DNA of 64,000 bases, taken from the NCBI GenBank assembly GCA_038373865.1, contig JAXGGA010005217.1:1-64000 (forward strand), written 5' to 3'. Positions within the stretch are counted from its first letter, which is position 1, and each line of letters starts with the position of its first letter. The notes below the pieces were generated by a model, which was given only the letters and a program-made list of their open reading frames with translations, was not told the DNA's origin and made no database searches. A program made the position numbers and the translations under genes. The stretch is from Uloborus plumipes (lineage: Eukaryota; Arthropoda; Arachnida; Araneae; Uloboridae). Below are positions 40,301-49,348 of the stretch, piece after piece.

Positions 40301-43300
40301 ATGCGGTACCTTATCGAAAGCTTTTTGAAAATCTATGTAAACAACATCTACGCATTTTTTGCTATCTAAAGCCAAGGTAACCTTGTCGTAGAAATGTAAT
40401 AAATTAGTAGCACACGATTTACCTTTTCTGAAACCATACTGCAAACTACTCAACAGCTCATTATTTTCTAAAAAATTCATAATCTTAATTTTGATCAATG
40501 TTTCAAAAATTTTACATACCACTGAAGTCAGACTCACAGGCCTATAATTTCCTGCATTACCTCTAGACCCTTTCTTGAAGAGTGGTGTAATGTTAGCTAG
40601 TTTCCAGTCCTCTGGCACTATCCCTGAGTTATACGAAGCATTGAATATATTAACTATAGCGTCAACTAATTCCTCTGCACATTCTACTAGAATTTTTGGA
40701 TAAATATTATCTGGTCCCGGAGCTTTTGTGGTTTTAATTTTTTTCAAATAAAGTAAAACCTCCTCCCTGGAAAATACAAAGTCCTCAAGCTGTGTAGTAG
40801 CTTGTGTCTTACTTGTGTCAACTGTTGAGATACAGTTATCGTTAAAAACACTGGAAAAAAAGTCATTTAGAACATTTGCTATATCACCATCATTCTGAAT
40901 TAAATTTCCATGCTCATCTACTAGTGGCCCAATTTGACTATTTCGAACTTTCCCAGAATTTGCGTATGCAAAAAACTCCTTTGGATTCCTGTCAATATTA
41001 TCTGCCAGCTTTTGTTCCAATTCTCTTTTCTGAAACCGTACCAAATACTTAAAACTACGCCTAGCCTCGCAATACTGTAGCCTGTCTGCGCTGTGACCAG
41101 TTTCTTTTAATCGACGAAAAGCAGCTTGCTTACGGTTTAGAGCATCCTTAGTTTCCCTAGTGAACCACATGGGCCAAATTTTTGTGTTTACCCCTTTTCT
41201 CCTAAAAGGAACAAAATCTCCAACTGCTTTTGCTAGTTTTTCCTTAAACTCTGTCCACTGCAAATTTACATCGCTATTGTCCAAACCTGATGAAAAAACC
41301 GCTTTCAAACTCTGCCTGAGTGCGACAAAATCAGTATTTCTGAAATTAGGTACAAACCTAAAATTTTTGTCTTTGTGCATATCAAACTTAATCCCAAACC
41401 TAATGCTGTTGTGGTCACTATCCCCAATATGCTCCCCTACACATAATGCCTGTACAGAACCTTCAACATTGCAGAAAACAAGATCCAAAACAGTATCCTG
41501 CCGTGTTCCCTCAGAAACAACTTGATCTAAAAAACAGTCACCAATTACTTTTAGAAATTCCTCTTCTCTACTATTATTGGGGTAAGAATTATTCCAATCA
41601 ATGCCCGGAAAATTGAAATCCCCCATTATAATTACCGGCCCCTTACTCGACATGTCTCTAATAATACGATACATCTGTTCATCTAAAGAGTAGTAAGAGC
41701 TAGAATTTTTGAAAAATACATATGCATCATGCATGTTCAGAAGTTTCATTAAAATTGGATATTTTTTAAATATTTGAACAAAGTACTAAAATTATTTTTC
41801 TTTCATTGGAATTAAAGAATATATTAGTGCTAAACACCATAACAAAATATTAAACAGATTTTAAATTAGAAAATGTAGGGAAAAAATTATTGCATGCTTA
41901 CAAATCATTTATTCTAAGAACAAAAAATTAGAAATAACTGTTTGCTTTTTTGCAAAACGTAATTTTCCATTTCGGTTATAGATGGTACACAGTGTCCAGT
42001 ATTTTGTTTGCCTTACGGAAAAAAAAAACATTTTAAATTCTTAATAGAAATAGAAACATTTTCTATGCTATGAGCTATCATTACATCCTTCTTCATCCGA
42101 AGATATACAGGATACATTAATTTCTTCTCTCCCACTGTAGAAATATTATCCGATACAGAAAGGTCGTTATAACCAAAGCAAATTAACATAGAGTATATAG
42201 AGATAAAGTTGGGGTTTTCTTAATTGTCGTTATAATGGGGTGGTCGTTATAACGAGCATCGACTGTATTATATAATATTGATTACTAGTACACAGATTAT
42301 AAATTGCAAATTTATATTTTTCATTGTAAATTTTTACCGAAATAAATAAACGGTTCATTTAAAAGGATATTATAGAAATATTATTTGCTGTGCAATTTTG
42401 AATGATGTTTTAAAGAAGGTTTAAATTTCACATGCTTCACTTTCTTTTCACTTAAATGATTAAGTAAACACTAACCCGCTAAATCTTGACCCTCTTACAA
42501 AATTTCTGGATCCGCCTGTTCACACACACACACTCAATAATCGAAAATTAGCCTTGCAATTGTGTAATTTGACTTTTTTTTCCAAACTATTTTCACATAT
42601 AATTTAATCTTAGTTTATGATTTATATTTTAATGCTCATATTATTTTTATCAATGAGTATATAAAAGAAGAAAAAGTTGTGTATTAATAGATTTTTAAAA
42701 CATTTTTTTATGTTAAAAAAATATTAAATTTTACATGAGAATTTTATCTTTAAGAATTTTATAATTCCAATATTGTTTACATGTAGACAATTTATAAATT
42801 TTCAATTTGTATTTTCCGTGATAATTTTTTACCAAAATAAATAAATGGTTAATTTATTAGAATATAATAAAAAATATTACTTGCTGTGCAATATTGTATG
42901 ATGTTTTAAAGCAGATTTAAATTTTACATGCTTCATTTTCCTTCCCCTTAACTAATAAGGTGCACCAAAACTTGACCCCCTAACAAAAATTTCTGGATCC
43001 TCCTTTGTATATATATATAATATATATTCCTCCCAAAGCTGTAATCGTGTAATCGAAATCATAATCGACTTATAATAATCGTAATCGATTACATTTTTTT
43101 CATAATCTAATCGTTGCTGTAATCGTAATAGCGATTTGACAGAGGGCTGTAATCGTAATCGTAATTGTAATCTCTAATTTTTCATGCTCGTAATCATAAT
43201 CGTAATCGATTACATTTTCTCGTAATTGACTCCAAGCCTGAAGTCAAGTTATCATGAAATATTCGGAATACTTATTTTGCACATATTCAATCTCCTTTTG

Positions 43301-46300
43301 AAGAGAATAGTAACATCTTCCAGAATCTTATGTTACGGACCGTTTGACGTAGTTATTTCATAAGATGTTAAAATCTTACTATTTCTTGGTTATAGTAAAC
43401 ATAATAGTCTCTTCTTAGGTAAAAGATAGTCTTGCTTCAAATCCAGCATAGTCACTTACTTGAAAATTTTCAATTTTTTTCTTTTAAACTCCAATAGCAA
43501 GTGTCGAAAGCTGTATTTGCTCTTAACTGGATGCTGAAATTTCTAGTTTATTTTTATTGAATTATGTCTGTCCGGGGCTCTAGCTTTTTAATTATCTCCT
43601 ATTATTATTTATCAGCGCAAACCAACCTTCCTGATAAGCGAATTCAATGAAAAAAAAACAAAACAAAATAGAAAACCCACTCACATTCTTTATCCCTCTT
43701 ATCACTAAGACCCATATTTTGATAAAATAAGAAGAGACCTGATACATGCGCAAATGCAAGGAAGGTTGAGCGTTAAAATATCAAACAGTATATTCCTTAA
43801 ATTGCTGAAAACAGGATCACACAAACACTTCAAAGACAAACAATCCGATAATATTCAGAAACTCACATTTTTAGTAATTATTTTTACTTTAAAGATTGTG
43901 CTATCCTATCTCTTCTTCGCACATTCAATACAATTATAATTCATTAAAACTAAATATAACACGTTTTCATGCTACAAAAGCATGAACAATGCTTCTTTTA
44001 CGCAAAGAATATTGAAAATTAAGTTAGGAAAATGACTAGAACTTTTTTCAAAAATGTTGGTACTGAAATGTGTATATTGTGCAATAGCAACAAGAAAACG
44101 AAAAAAAGCCACTAATTTTATTCTTTGCAATGATAGAACACACCTTTAGGTTTATTTCGAATGCTTCTATTATTGAATATGACCTCCGCCTCTTCATAAA
44201 AAGCTACTAAAGTGAATTCATGTTTTGCACATCTTTTTTCTACATCTGATATTTTGCTGAACTTAACAACTGAATTTGGGAGTCATAAATTATTTCTCAC
44301 TTTTCTTTCTGCTTAATAAGGGATTAAGATGATTTTTAAGTAGCATAATAGGGCTGTAAATACACTTAAAAATAAAGGTATGTTTGCTTTTCAGTGAAAT
44401 TTAGGTTAGGAAAATGACTAGAACTTTTTTTCAAAAATTTTGATACTGAAATGTGTATATTGTGCAATAGCAACGAGAAAACGAAAAAAACCACTAATTT
44501 TATTCTTTGCAACGATAGAACACACCTTCAGGCTCATTTCGAATGCTTCCATTATTGAATAGGACCTCCGCCTTTTCGTGAAATGCCACGTAAGTAAACT
44601 CATGTTTTGCACAAGAAAAAAAATGCTTGTCGTAGTTTATTCAAATTTTATTTAAACAAAATTATATTATATAAATTTCAAGTATTTTTTTATTAAATCC
44701 TCATACTTTCAGCAACATATCTGAGAATTTTTGGAAATATTGAAAGATTTCTGCACCCGTCACAATTTACTGAAGAGATACGTATACATGCAGATTAGGC
44801 TTAGCGGTTGACAGAAAATGCAATTTTTTGAAAAGTTTGACGGCCTGTAAAATAAAAACCAGATCACATATGGGCAAAAGAATTCATATGGTTACTTACC
44901 ACCATAAAAATATTAATTACACCAAGTTTTATCAAAATCCGAGGACATGGGTTACAAAATCCCGTTTTCCTGGGTGATTTGACATGGATTGACCCCCCTG
45001 CATCATAGAATTTACTTCTATGAAACAAATCTCACTGCACTTATATTTTGCATTTTATTTGTAGATCAAAATATGAAAATATTGTTTGTTTGTGAGTGTA
45101 CGTATACAGTAAACTCCCGATTATCGCCGGTGAGATTAGCCATGGGTCTTTCACTCTTTAGTTTTCTCTTTTTCTGGTGATGATTTTCTGAATACAAAAA
45201 AAAAGAAAGCTCGTTATTGGTCGCTTTTAGCTTTTCAAGATATTTTTTACATTTAGTTTCACTACAATTTAAATGTACATGTATTGTGTTGTTGACTTTT
45301 TTAGCTATTGCATGTATTAATATTGTTTTTTACTTATTTTTTGATTACCTGCATCATTCGCTTATTCGCGGTTACTGTGCTGCCTTATTTCACGTATAAT
45401 TGGGAGTTTACTGTATATGAACAATAATATGCACACACATGCAACAAATTGTCCTCATAAGTTTTTTTTTTTTTTTCAATTTCAGGTTCGCCTTTATGAT
45501 CCTCGCACTCAACGGCGTCCAGTCATTGATATGGAATTTGAAAATTATCCACTGATGTCACTATCCCTTTCACATAATGAACATCAAGTAGTAGTAGGGA
45601 GCAGTCGTGGACGAATGGCTCTCCTCGATTTAAGAAAAAAATTACTTGTTCATGCATTCAAGGGATTTGCTGGAAGTATTCGGTGTGTCTACTGTCATCC
45701 CACCCTGCCATTGGTTGCTTCATGTGGTTTGGATCGGTTTCTAAGGATACATGATTTAAAAAAACATAAGCTGCTGAAAAAGGTAAAAATTCTACTAGCA
45801 TGTCTCACGTAAATAATTTTTAGTGCTACTTTTCTTGTGAAGGTATTAACTTTTTTAATACGCTTTTATCAGTTTCACATGTGAGTTTGTTTGTTTGTAT
45901 GTATGTATGTAACTCTGAATAAAAGATAAAATTCACGTTCTTTACAAATATAAAAGTAATATATTTAATACTATTATTAATAATATTAAAGGCTAAACTA
46001 TTACATATTGATGTATTATAAGTGTTTCAGTTGTTTGTATGTAACTCTGAATGAAAGATAAAATTCACGTTCTTTGCAAATATAAAAGTATTATATTTAA
46101 TACTATTACTGATACTAAAGGCTAAACTATATTACATGTTGGTGTATTATAAGTGCATATAAACTTAGCAGATATTCAATAGTTTTGAACATCAGAAGGA
46201 AATCAGAGTATCATATGAAATATTTTTATTAACTCTAAAAGCGTATTTTTTAGTGTTTTAAACTATATTCTAAAATTATTTCATCTGCCCTCCTTCAAAA

Positions 46301-48335
46301 GTTCTAAATTTTTTAAGCTGTACTTTTTTGATTCAGTGGAGGAAAAACTTCAGTCTGCAGAAGGAAATAATGCCTTGATGAATTTGGACTTTATAAATAT
46401 TTTCACTGAATGTTTTATTTTCAGATATATTTAAAAACAAGGCTAAATTGCCTACTTATGAAAACTTCATTAGAACCGTTGCAGTCCAATAGCTCTCAAA
46501 ATGAAATTGAAAAAGCAAAAGTGAAAGATGTTGATGAAGATGAAGAAAACATTTGGAACTCAATGGCAGTTATTGGAGATAAGAAGAAGAAACTAAGTAA
46601 TGAAGTAGACTGTGAAAGTGTAACTCAAAAAAGGAAAAAAGTGAAAAAGGTGCTGAGGTTTTTTTTTTTTTTTTACATTTTATTCTTTGAATGTAACTAA
46701 ATTTGTTTGCATTAATACATGACAAAAGAGCTCTTTCCGGTTAGTGCTATCAATTTTGTTTAAAGCATGCCATAATATATCCCTCTCTTTTTATTAGGAG
46801 ATAGTTTTGGCTTGACAACATATTCATGTAACTTCTTCCTCAGGGCCTGATTTAAACAGTTAAATTATATGGCACGTGTCCCCGAATCCAACTTATTAAT
46901 AGATGATTTGCTTTAAAATAACAGTAGTTTAAGCCACTAACTTCCAAATCAATATCTTTTTAATTATTTTCCAAAAATAATGTGATTTTATTTCATATAG
47001 TTAACATATAACAACAATAATCAAATCAGAGAAAAGTTATTTTTTGAATTATGTGTTCAATGTGATATCAATTACTGTGTTTAAGGAAAAAATCATTAGT
47101 TGTATTAAAGAAGAGAAATCCTCCATCTTTCTGTTTTTATTGTTTTCCTTTAGCATTATGTTTACATCCTTAGAATTTCATATTTCTGTGTAATTTTTTT
47201 ATGTAAAGTAATTAAACCATTTTTATACATACCTATGATTTTTGCTGCTTTGGTTAATTGAACTTCCACCAAATAATAATAATATTAATAATAACAACAA
47301 AAGTCAGCTTACTTAGCAGAGAAAATGTTAGGTATAAACATTTTAAATCTACCAACATCTGTTCAACATTTTAACCTTTCCTTATCTGGAGTAAACAGGT
47401 GTGTCAATGTGGCACAGGAAAATGATGTTGCATAAAAATACAAAAAAAATCTTAGTTTTAGTGGAATACAAATATGCTCTTTATACACATACACGCCCAG
47501 ATTTATAAATTTTATTCCTTCCTGCAAAAAATATTCAGGGCCCTTATTACCCCCCCCCCCCCTCCCAAAAAAGTGACTTTTATTTCTGCTTTAGTTCTCA
47601 ACTTTTAATTTGCTTTACTTGTAATTATTATTATTATTTGAAGGTTTTTTGAACTATTAATGTGCTTCTAGGGAATGTGTTATGTGCTCTATCTCATTTT
47701 ATGTAAAAAATTTCTCCCCCTTGTTTTTTTTTTTTTTTTTTTTTTTTTCATTTTGCTTATAAGTACAAAAACAGTAAACAATCAAGTATTACATCGCACA
47801 GCTCAAAATATGTTCCAAAATTGTTCTCCCTTTTAGATCTTGGATTTTGGAAGTTTTTTACATTCTAAGTAATTAACTTAATTTGTTTAAATGAAAAGTA
47901 GCAAAAGAAATAGTAAAATCAATAAAAGTTGCAAAGAAAATTACAACTTAAAGAAAGGCACAAATAGCTTATTTGTGCCTTTCTTTACGTTGTAATTTTC
48001 TTTGCATCAATAGCACAAAGTATTTGTAACTTTAAATAAAAGTATTTGAATTGAAATACCATTATAAAGATTGTATGCAGAAATGACAAATTAGTAGATT
48101 CTCAATAGATATATGTTAAAAGTTTTGCTACTCAGTACTGCCTATTCACAAGCCTGATGAAAATTAAGTAATTTTTGAATAATATAGGTAGTGCAATTTG
48201 AAAAACTCTCCAGAATTTGATTTGTGTTCATTTTATTACACTTTTATTTTTAGCTCTCCATCATATTGTAGATTTTATTTTTCTTTCTGTTTGATTAATT
48301 TATTTTTGTTTCTGTTTCAGCAATTTTCTTCATGA
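26207..48335 (+). CDS. WDR74: WD repeat-containing protein 74
   Basis: Nine coding exons: 26207-26261, 26924-27030, 31980-32101, 33491-33551, 34099-34245, 35436-35534, 45486-45782, 46425-46649, 48321-48335. All borders are GT-AG and the phases join to 375 residues plus TGA, close to the human length of 385. The start MALQDWHVFVGSEVGLLKG matches the family's first propeller strand. Strong family motifs follow: TGGEENDLKVWDLQ, NDFLDLRVPVWITDVKF, CTRYHQVRLYDP, GSIRCVYCHPTLPLVASCGL and DRFLRIHDL. The C-terminus is acidic then lysine-rich (RKKVKK). WDR74 (yeast Nsa1) forms a seven-bladed propeller in nucleoli, helps late pre-60S ribosome maturation and works with the NVL ATPase and the MTR4 exosome system. 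Intron 6 is nearly 10 kb because of nested transposons. Exon 2 has a duplicated donor. Confidence 0.95.
26992..27171 (+). repeat. 90-bp tandem duplication across the WDR74 exon 2 donor
   Basis: Two head-to-tail copies (26992-27081 and 27082-27171) differ at only a few positions. Each contains the last coding part of exon 2 (ITAMCWHDNCENK) and the same donor core (AAA|GTAAAT). The frame stays open through both copies. Use of the second donor (exon end at 27120) would add exactly 30 residues, many hydrophobic. The first donor gives the family-standard protein and is preferred. Confidence 0.9.
27665..27806. repeat. Second copy of the poly-C MITE family of 8582-8757
   Basis: It shares the phrase ttttccaatgaaattgcatt, the aaaaatcaatttatta region, both poly-C runs and the terminal gacgggcctag with the element at 8582-8757. 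The left end is truncated or diverged, so no target duplication is visible. It lies in WDR74 intron 2. Confidence 0.7.
28619..29069. mobile_element. hAT MITE with GGAGTCGG ends
   Basis: The ends CAGGGCTGCGGAGTCGG and ccgactccgcagccctg form a 17-base inverted repeat. It is flanked by the 8-bp duplication GTTTTTAG (28611-28618 and 29070-29077). Sister copy B reads straight through at 35908-35915 with one GTTTTTAG, a natural empty site. The interior repeats the ggagtcggagtcg motif. The frames on both strands are by-products. Confidence 0.92.
29546..31045. mobile_element. 1500-bp element with CAGGGGTCTG ends and 5-bp duplication
   Basis: The ends CAGGGGTCTGTCCAG and ctggccagacccctg are inverted. 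CAAGT lies on both sides (29541-29545 and 31046-31050). Near the right end, three tandem units of about 35 bp carry gtgaagggtccgttttgct. The left end has short tandem aaataattttgtgaaaaa units. No transposase was seen. Confidence 0.78.
31618..31884. mobile_element. 267-bp MITE with CAGACATGTGA ends
   Basis: The inverted ends CAGACATGTGA and tcacatgtctg (the left end's exact inverse) are flanked by TTATAT on both sides (31612-31617 and 31885-31890). Subterminal copies of tcagtatttt point inward from each end. It sits in WDR74 intron 2, about 95 bases before exon 3. Confidence 0.8.
32516..33000. mobile_element. Foldback-type MITE in WDR74 intron 3
   Basis: Long imperfect inverted arms of roughly 190 bp (for example ggagctcgtcattttcatct on the left, its near-inverse agatgaaaatggcgagctcc on the right) meet around a short A/T-rich middle. 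The outer ends read acatgtctgaacatagg and cctaatattcagacatgt. It has no coding capacity. Confidence 0.75.
34605..35034. repeat. Dispersed retroposon-like repeat (tactagcttattacccggc)
   Basis: It starts with actagcttattacccggctt then tgcccaggtg, contains gtgtcaagtttgatgaaaat, and ends in tatacatacatccatttt. This layout is familiar from short interspersed arthropod repeats. I cannot name the family. It lies in WDR74 intron 5. Confidence 0.5.
39214..41755 (-). mobile_element. 5'-truncated non-LTR retrotransposon (LINE)
   Basis: The element is read right to left. It begins inside the endonuclease coding region, runs through a complete reverse transcriptase ORF and a short 3' untranslated part. 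It ends in a simple hexamer tail (four units of ATTTGT/ACAAAT, 39215-39240), as CR1/jockey-group LINEs do. 5' truncation is the normal result of target-primed reverse transcription. I could not define a target duplication. Confidence 0.85.
39290..41749 (-). CDS. Endonuclease/reverse transcriptase of a LINE (ORF2-like)
   Basis: This uninterrupted 819-residue frame has the C-terminal part of an apurinic-type endonuclease (GDFNFPGIDW about residue 43; SDHNSIRFG about 111). Next is a linker, then reverse transcriptase motifs: YRPVSLTSVVCKIFE, motif A VYIDFQKAFDKVPH (about 470), motif B GVPQGSVLGPLLF (about 528) and the catalytic FADD (559-562). A C-terminal region follows (LVRPHLEYAVQFWSP, ERVQRRATRLV). 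The order fits CR1/jockey-group LINEs. The N-terminal endonuclease half is missing, so it cannot nick its own target. The absence of stops suggests a young insertion. Confidence 0.95.
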   Translation of the reverse strand: MKLLNMHDAYVFFKNSSSYYSLDEQMYRIIRDMSSKGPVIIMGDFNFPGIDWNNSYPNNSREEEFLKVIGDCFLDQVVSEGTRQDTVLDLVFCNVEGSVQALCVGEHIGDSDHNSIRFGIKFDMHKDKNFRFVPNFRNTDFVALRQSLKAVFSSGLDNSDVNLQWTEFKEKLAKAVGDFVPFRRKGVNTKIWPMWFTRETKDALNRKQAAFRRLKETGHSADRLQYCEARRSFKYLVRFQKRELEQKLADNIDRNPKEFFAYANSGKVRNSQIGPLVDEHGNLIQNDGDIANVLNDFFSSVFNDNCISTVDTSKTQATTQLEDFVFSREEVLLYLKKIKTTKAPGPDNIYPKILVECAEELVDAIVNIFNASYNSGIVPEDWKLANITPLFKKGSRGNAGNYRPVSLTSVVCKIFETLIKIKIMNFLENNELLSSLQYGFRKGKSCATNLLHFYDKVTLALDSKKCVDVVYIDFQKAFDKVPHVALLSKLAGIGVGGKILVWVRNWLTGRKQRVVVRGNYSKWSEVLSGVPQGSVLGPLLFIIFMNDIHENVSGNMNCFADDVKLMGVVENDEQINQLQQDLDHITKWADKWGMAVNVGKCQVLHFGHGNKHTSYYLQGSVISRADNVMDLGVLINQDFKSSQQCSIASNKANRMLGFINRSISNKSKKVLLPLYRSLVRPHLEYAVQFWSPYLKKDINLLERVQRRATRLVNGFSNLDYDSRLRMLNMYSLERRRARGDMIQLFKFIKMNDVTGLDFSTESRTRGHCFKLFKSQANLEIRKNYYFSRVVGTWNSLPEEAVKSNGVDGFKRAIDLHWGL
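45107..45413. mobile_element. Tigger-like MITE, 307 bp
   Basis: The inverted ends cagtaaactcccgattat and ataattgggagtttactg are flanked by TA on both sides (45105-45106 and 45414-45415). Subterminal gcggtt and gccggtga motifs are also partly inverted. It ends about 70 bases before WDR74 exon 7. Confidence 0.85.
45486..45782 (+). CDS. WDR74: WDR74 exon 7, largest propeller exon
   Basis: This exon contributes 99 codons. It begins VRLYDPRTQRRPVIDMEF and ends in a KHKLLKK stretch, and covers the C-terminal propeller blades. It is the first exon after the transposon-filled intron 6, and its acceptor (poly-T then CAATTTCAG) is intact. Confidence 0.95.
45891..46152. repeat. Tandem duplication of about 132 bp in WDR74 intron 7
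   Basis: Two diverged copies share tgtaactctgaat, aaagataaaattcacgttct and ggctaaactat. The landmark aactctgaat lies at 45911 and 46043. It is intronic and not expected to alter the protein. Confidence 0.8.
47931..48005. repeat. Near-perfect hairpin in WDR74 intron 8
   Basis: Arms of 36 bases (47931-47966 and 47970-48005) are complementary with one mismatch around a 3-base loop. On RNA this would be a long stable stem. It has no flanking duplication that I can see. Confidence 0.85.
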
Positions 48336-48371
48336 TGTTTAGCCATTCCTGTGAAAATTGCAAGATCTGTA

Positions 48372-48377
48372 AATAAA
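48372..48377 (+). terminator. WDR74 polyadenylation signal
   Basis: AATAAA lies 37 bases after the WDR74 stop and is followed by a T-rich and GTGTCTTTG stretch suitable for cleavage-factor binding. This implies a very short 3' untranslated region. Confidence 0.75.
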
Positions 48378-48419
48378 TTATTTTTTATTTGAATCGTGTC
48401 TTTGTTTTATTTTTTATAT

Positions 48420-49268
48420 ATGTATATATATATATATGTGTGTGTGTGTGTTTCTCTTCAATGAGTTATGAATAAGAAAGTAAGGCATAAATTTCATTCT
48501 ATCTTTAAAACTATCTCCCTTCTCCACGGTATGTACCGCTTGAAGCAGTGCCTGTTTTGTAATAGCAGTACCCAGAAAAGTTCAGGGATTAAAAAATGAA
48601 TGTGGCAAATGACCAATTTCTCATGAATGCGTGTAACTGCTTAAATAAATTCTAATTAGGTCTTTGAATGTAAGACACTTATTAAGCATGGCTTTTTATG
48701 GCCTATTAAGAATTTTTGCCAGAGCATGTTTTAGTGTTCAATCTCTGGCCTCCTGCCATCGGAGAAATTTCTCCTACTTTTTATAGAATTAAATAGTTCT
48801 CAAACTTATACTGTCAAGTGCACTATATATAATGAATATGTTTTTGGAAAATGCCCCAGCAGCTCCTCTAGCGACTTTAAGCAAGCATAAATATTAATGT
48901 TAATTTTTGTTTTCATAAAGATTTATGTATCATTTTATAACATGAATTTTTCTTTTAGTAATTGTTTCTCATGATCACTAAATTTTTATTATTACTGAAT
49001 TTCTTTCATTGTAGTTAAATTTTTCCTTTGTAACGGATGCGCTAAGCTATATGTTTCAAATAATGTAGTAAATAAACTGGAAAAAAAAATCATAAATTAG
49101 TTTAATTTTTATTTTAAAATTATTTTTAAGCATTTGTCTATTTTTAAGTCACAAATGTCTTTCCTACATATCCATTTTATGTCTCTTGCTTTATCAATAC
49201 ATAAGGTTGACAAGTCTGGACCTAGCAGTTAGTTGAGTTATTTCAAATTGAAGAGTGCCAAATTAAAG

Positions 49269-49348
<80 letters not shown>

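Larger units (their letters stand above)
39143..42265. mobile_element. pogo/Tigger-like element carrying a LINE
   Basis: The left end cagtcaacgctcgatataac and the right end gttataacgagcatcgactg pair as imperfect inverted repeats typical of Tigger elements. TA follows on the right and a degraded TG precedes on the left. Without the LINE it is only about 0.6 kb, so it was a short non-autonomous copy. Confidence 0.75.
37684..43240. mobile_element. hAT element with TAATCG-rich subterminal repeats
   Basis: The ends CAGGCTTGGAGT and actccaagcctg are exact inverses. They are flanked by the 8-bp duplication AAGTCAAG (37676-37683 and 43241-43248). Dense gtaatcgtaatcg motifs occupy 37695-37885 and 43035-43225. 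Direct repeats inside (38415-38530 against 42580-42720; 42296 against 42789) show internal duplication. No transposase was found. A Tigger-like element and a LINE are inserted in it. Confidence 0.88.
36392..44995. mobile_element. Long-arm foldback transposon with 4-bp duplication
   Basis: The ends GGGTCATTCCATGTCAGTTCA and its inverse (ggattgaccc) are flanked by CCCT (36388-36391 and 44996-44999). The inverted arms are about 1.25 kb each (36392-37655 and 43750-44995) and very similar. Each arm holds a direct subrepeat of roughly 380 bp spacing with the landmark ggcggaggtc. Without the hAT inside it, the element is about 3.0 kb, with only about 0.5 kb between the arms. No Polinton-type genes or any transposase were seen. 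The superfamily is unknown. Confidence 0.85.
35709..45000. mobile_element. DNA element with 6-bp target duplication, copy B, outermost layer of a five-level nest
   Basis: The left part is 35709-36391 and the right end is only 44996-45000 (CCCTG); everything between is a later insertion. The target duplication CATCAT is at 35703-35708 and 45001-45006. Rejoined, it is about 684 bp and aligns with copy A. Removing the nest shrinks WDR74 intron 6 from 9951 bp to about 650 bp. Confidence 0.88.

Noticed and set aside
36392..44995. Polinton/Maverick interpretation of the long-arm element
   Set aside because: The arms are long enough, but no integrase, polymerase B, packaging ATPase or capsid genes are present, and the duplication is 4 bp rather than the usual 6 bp.
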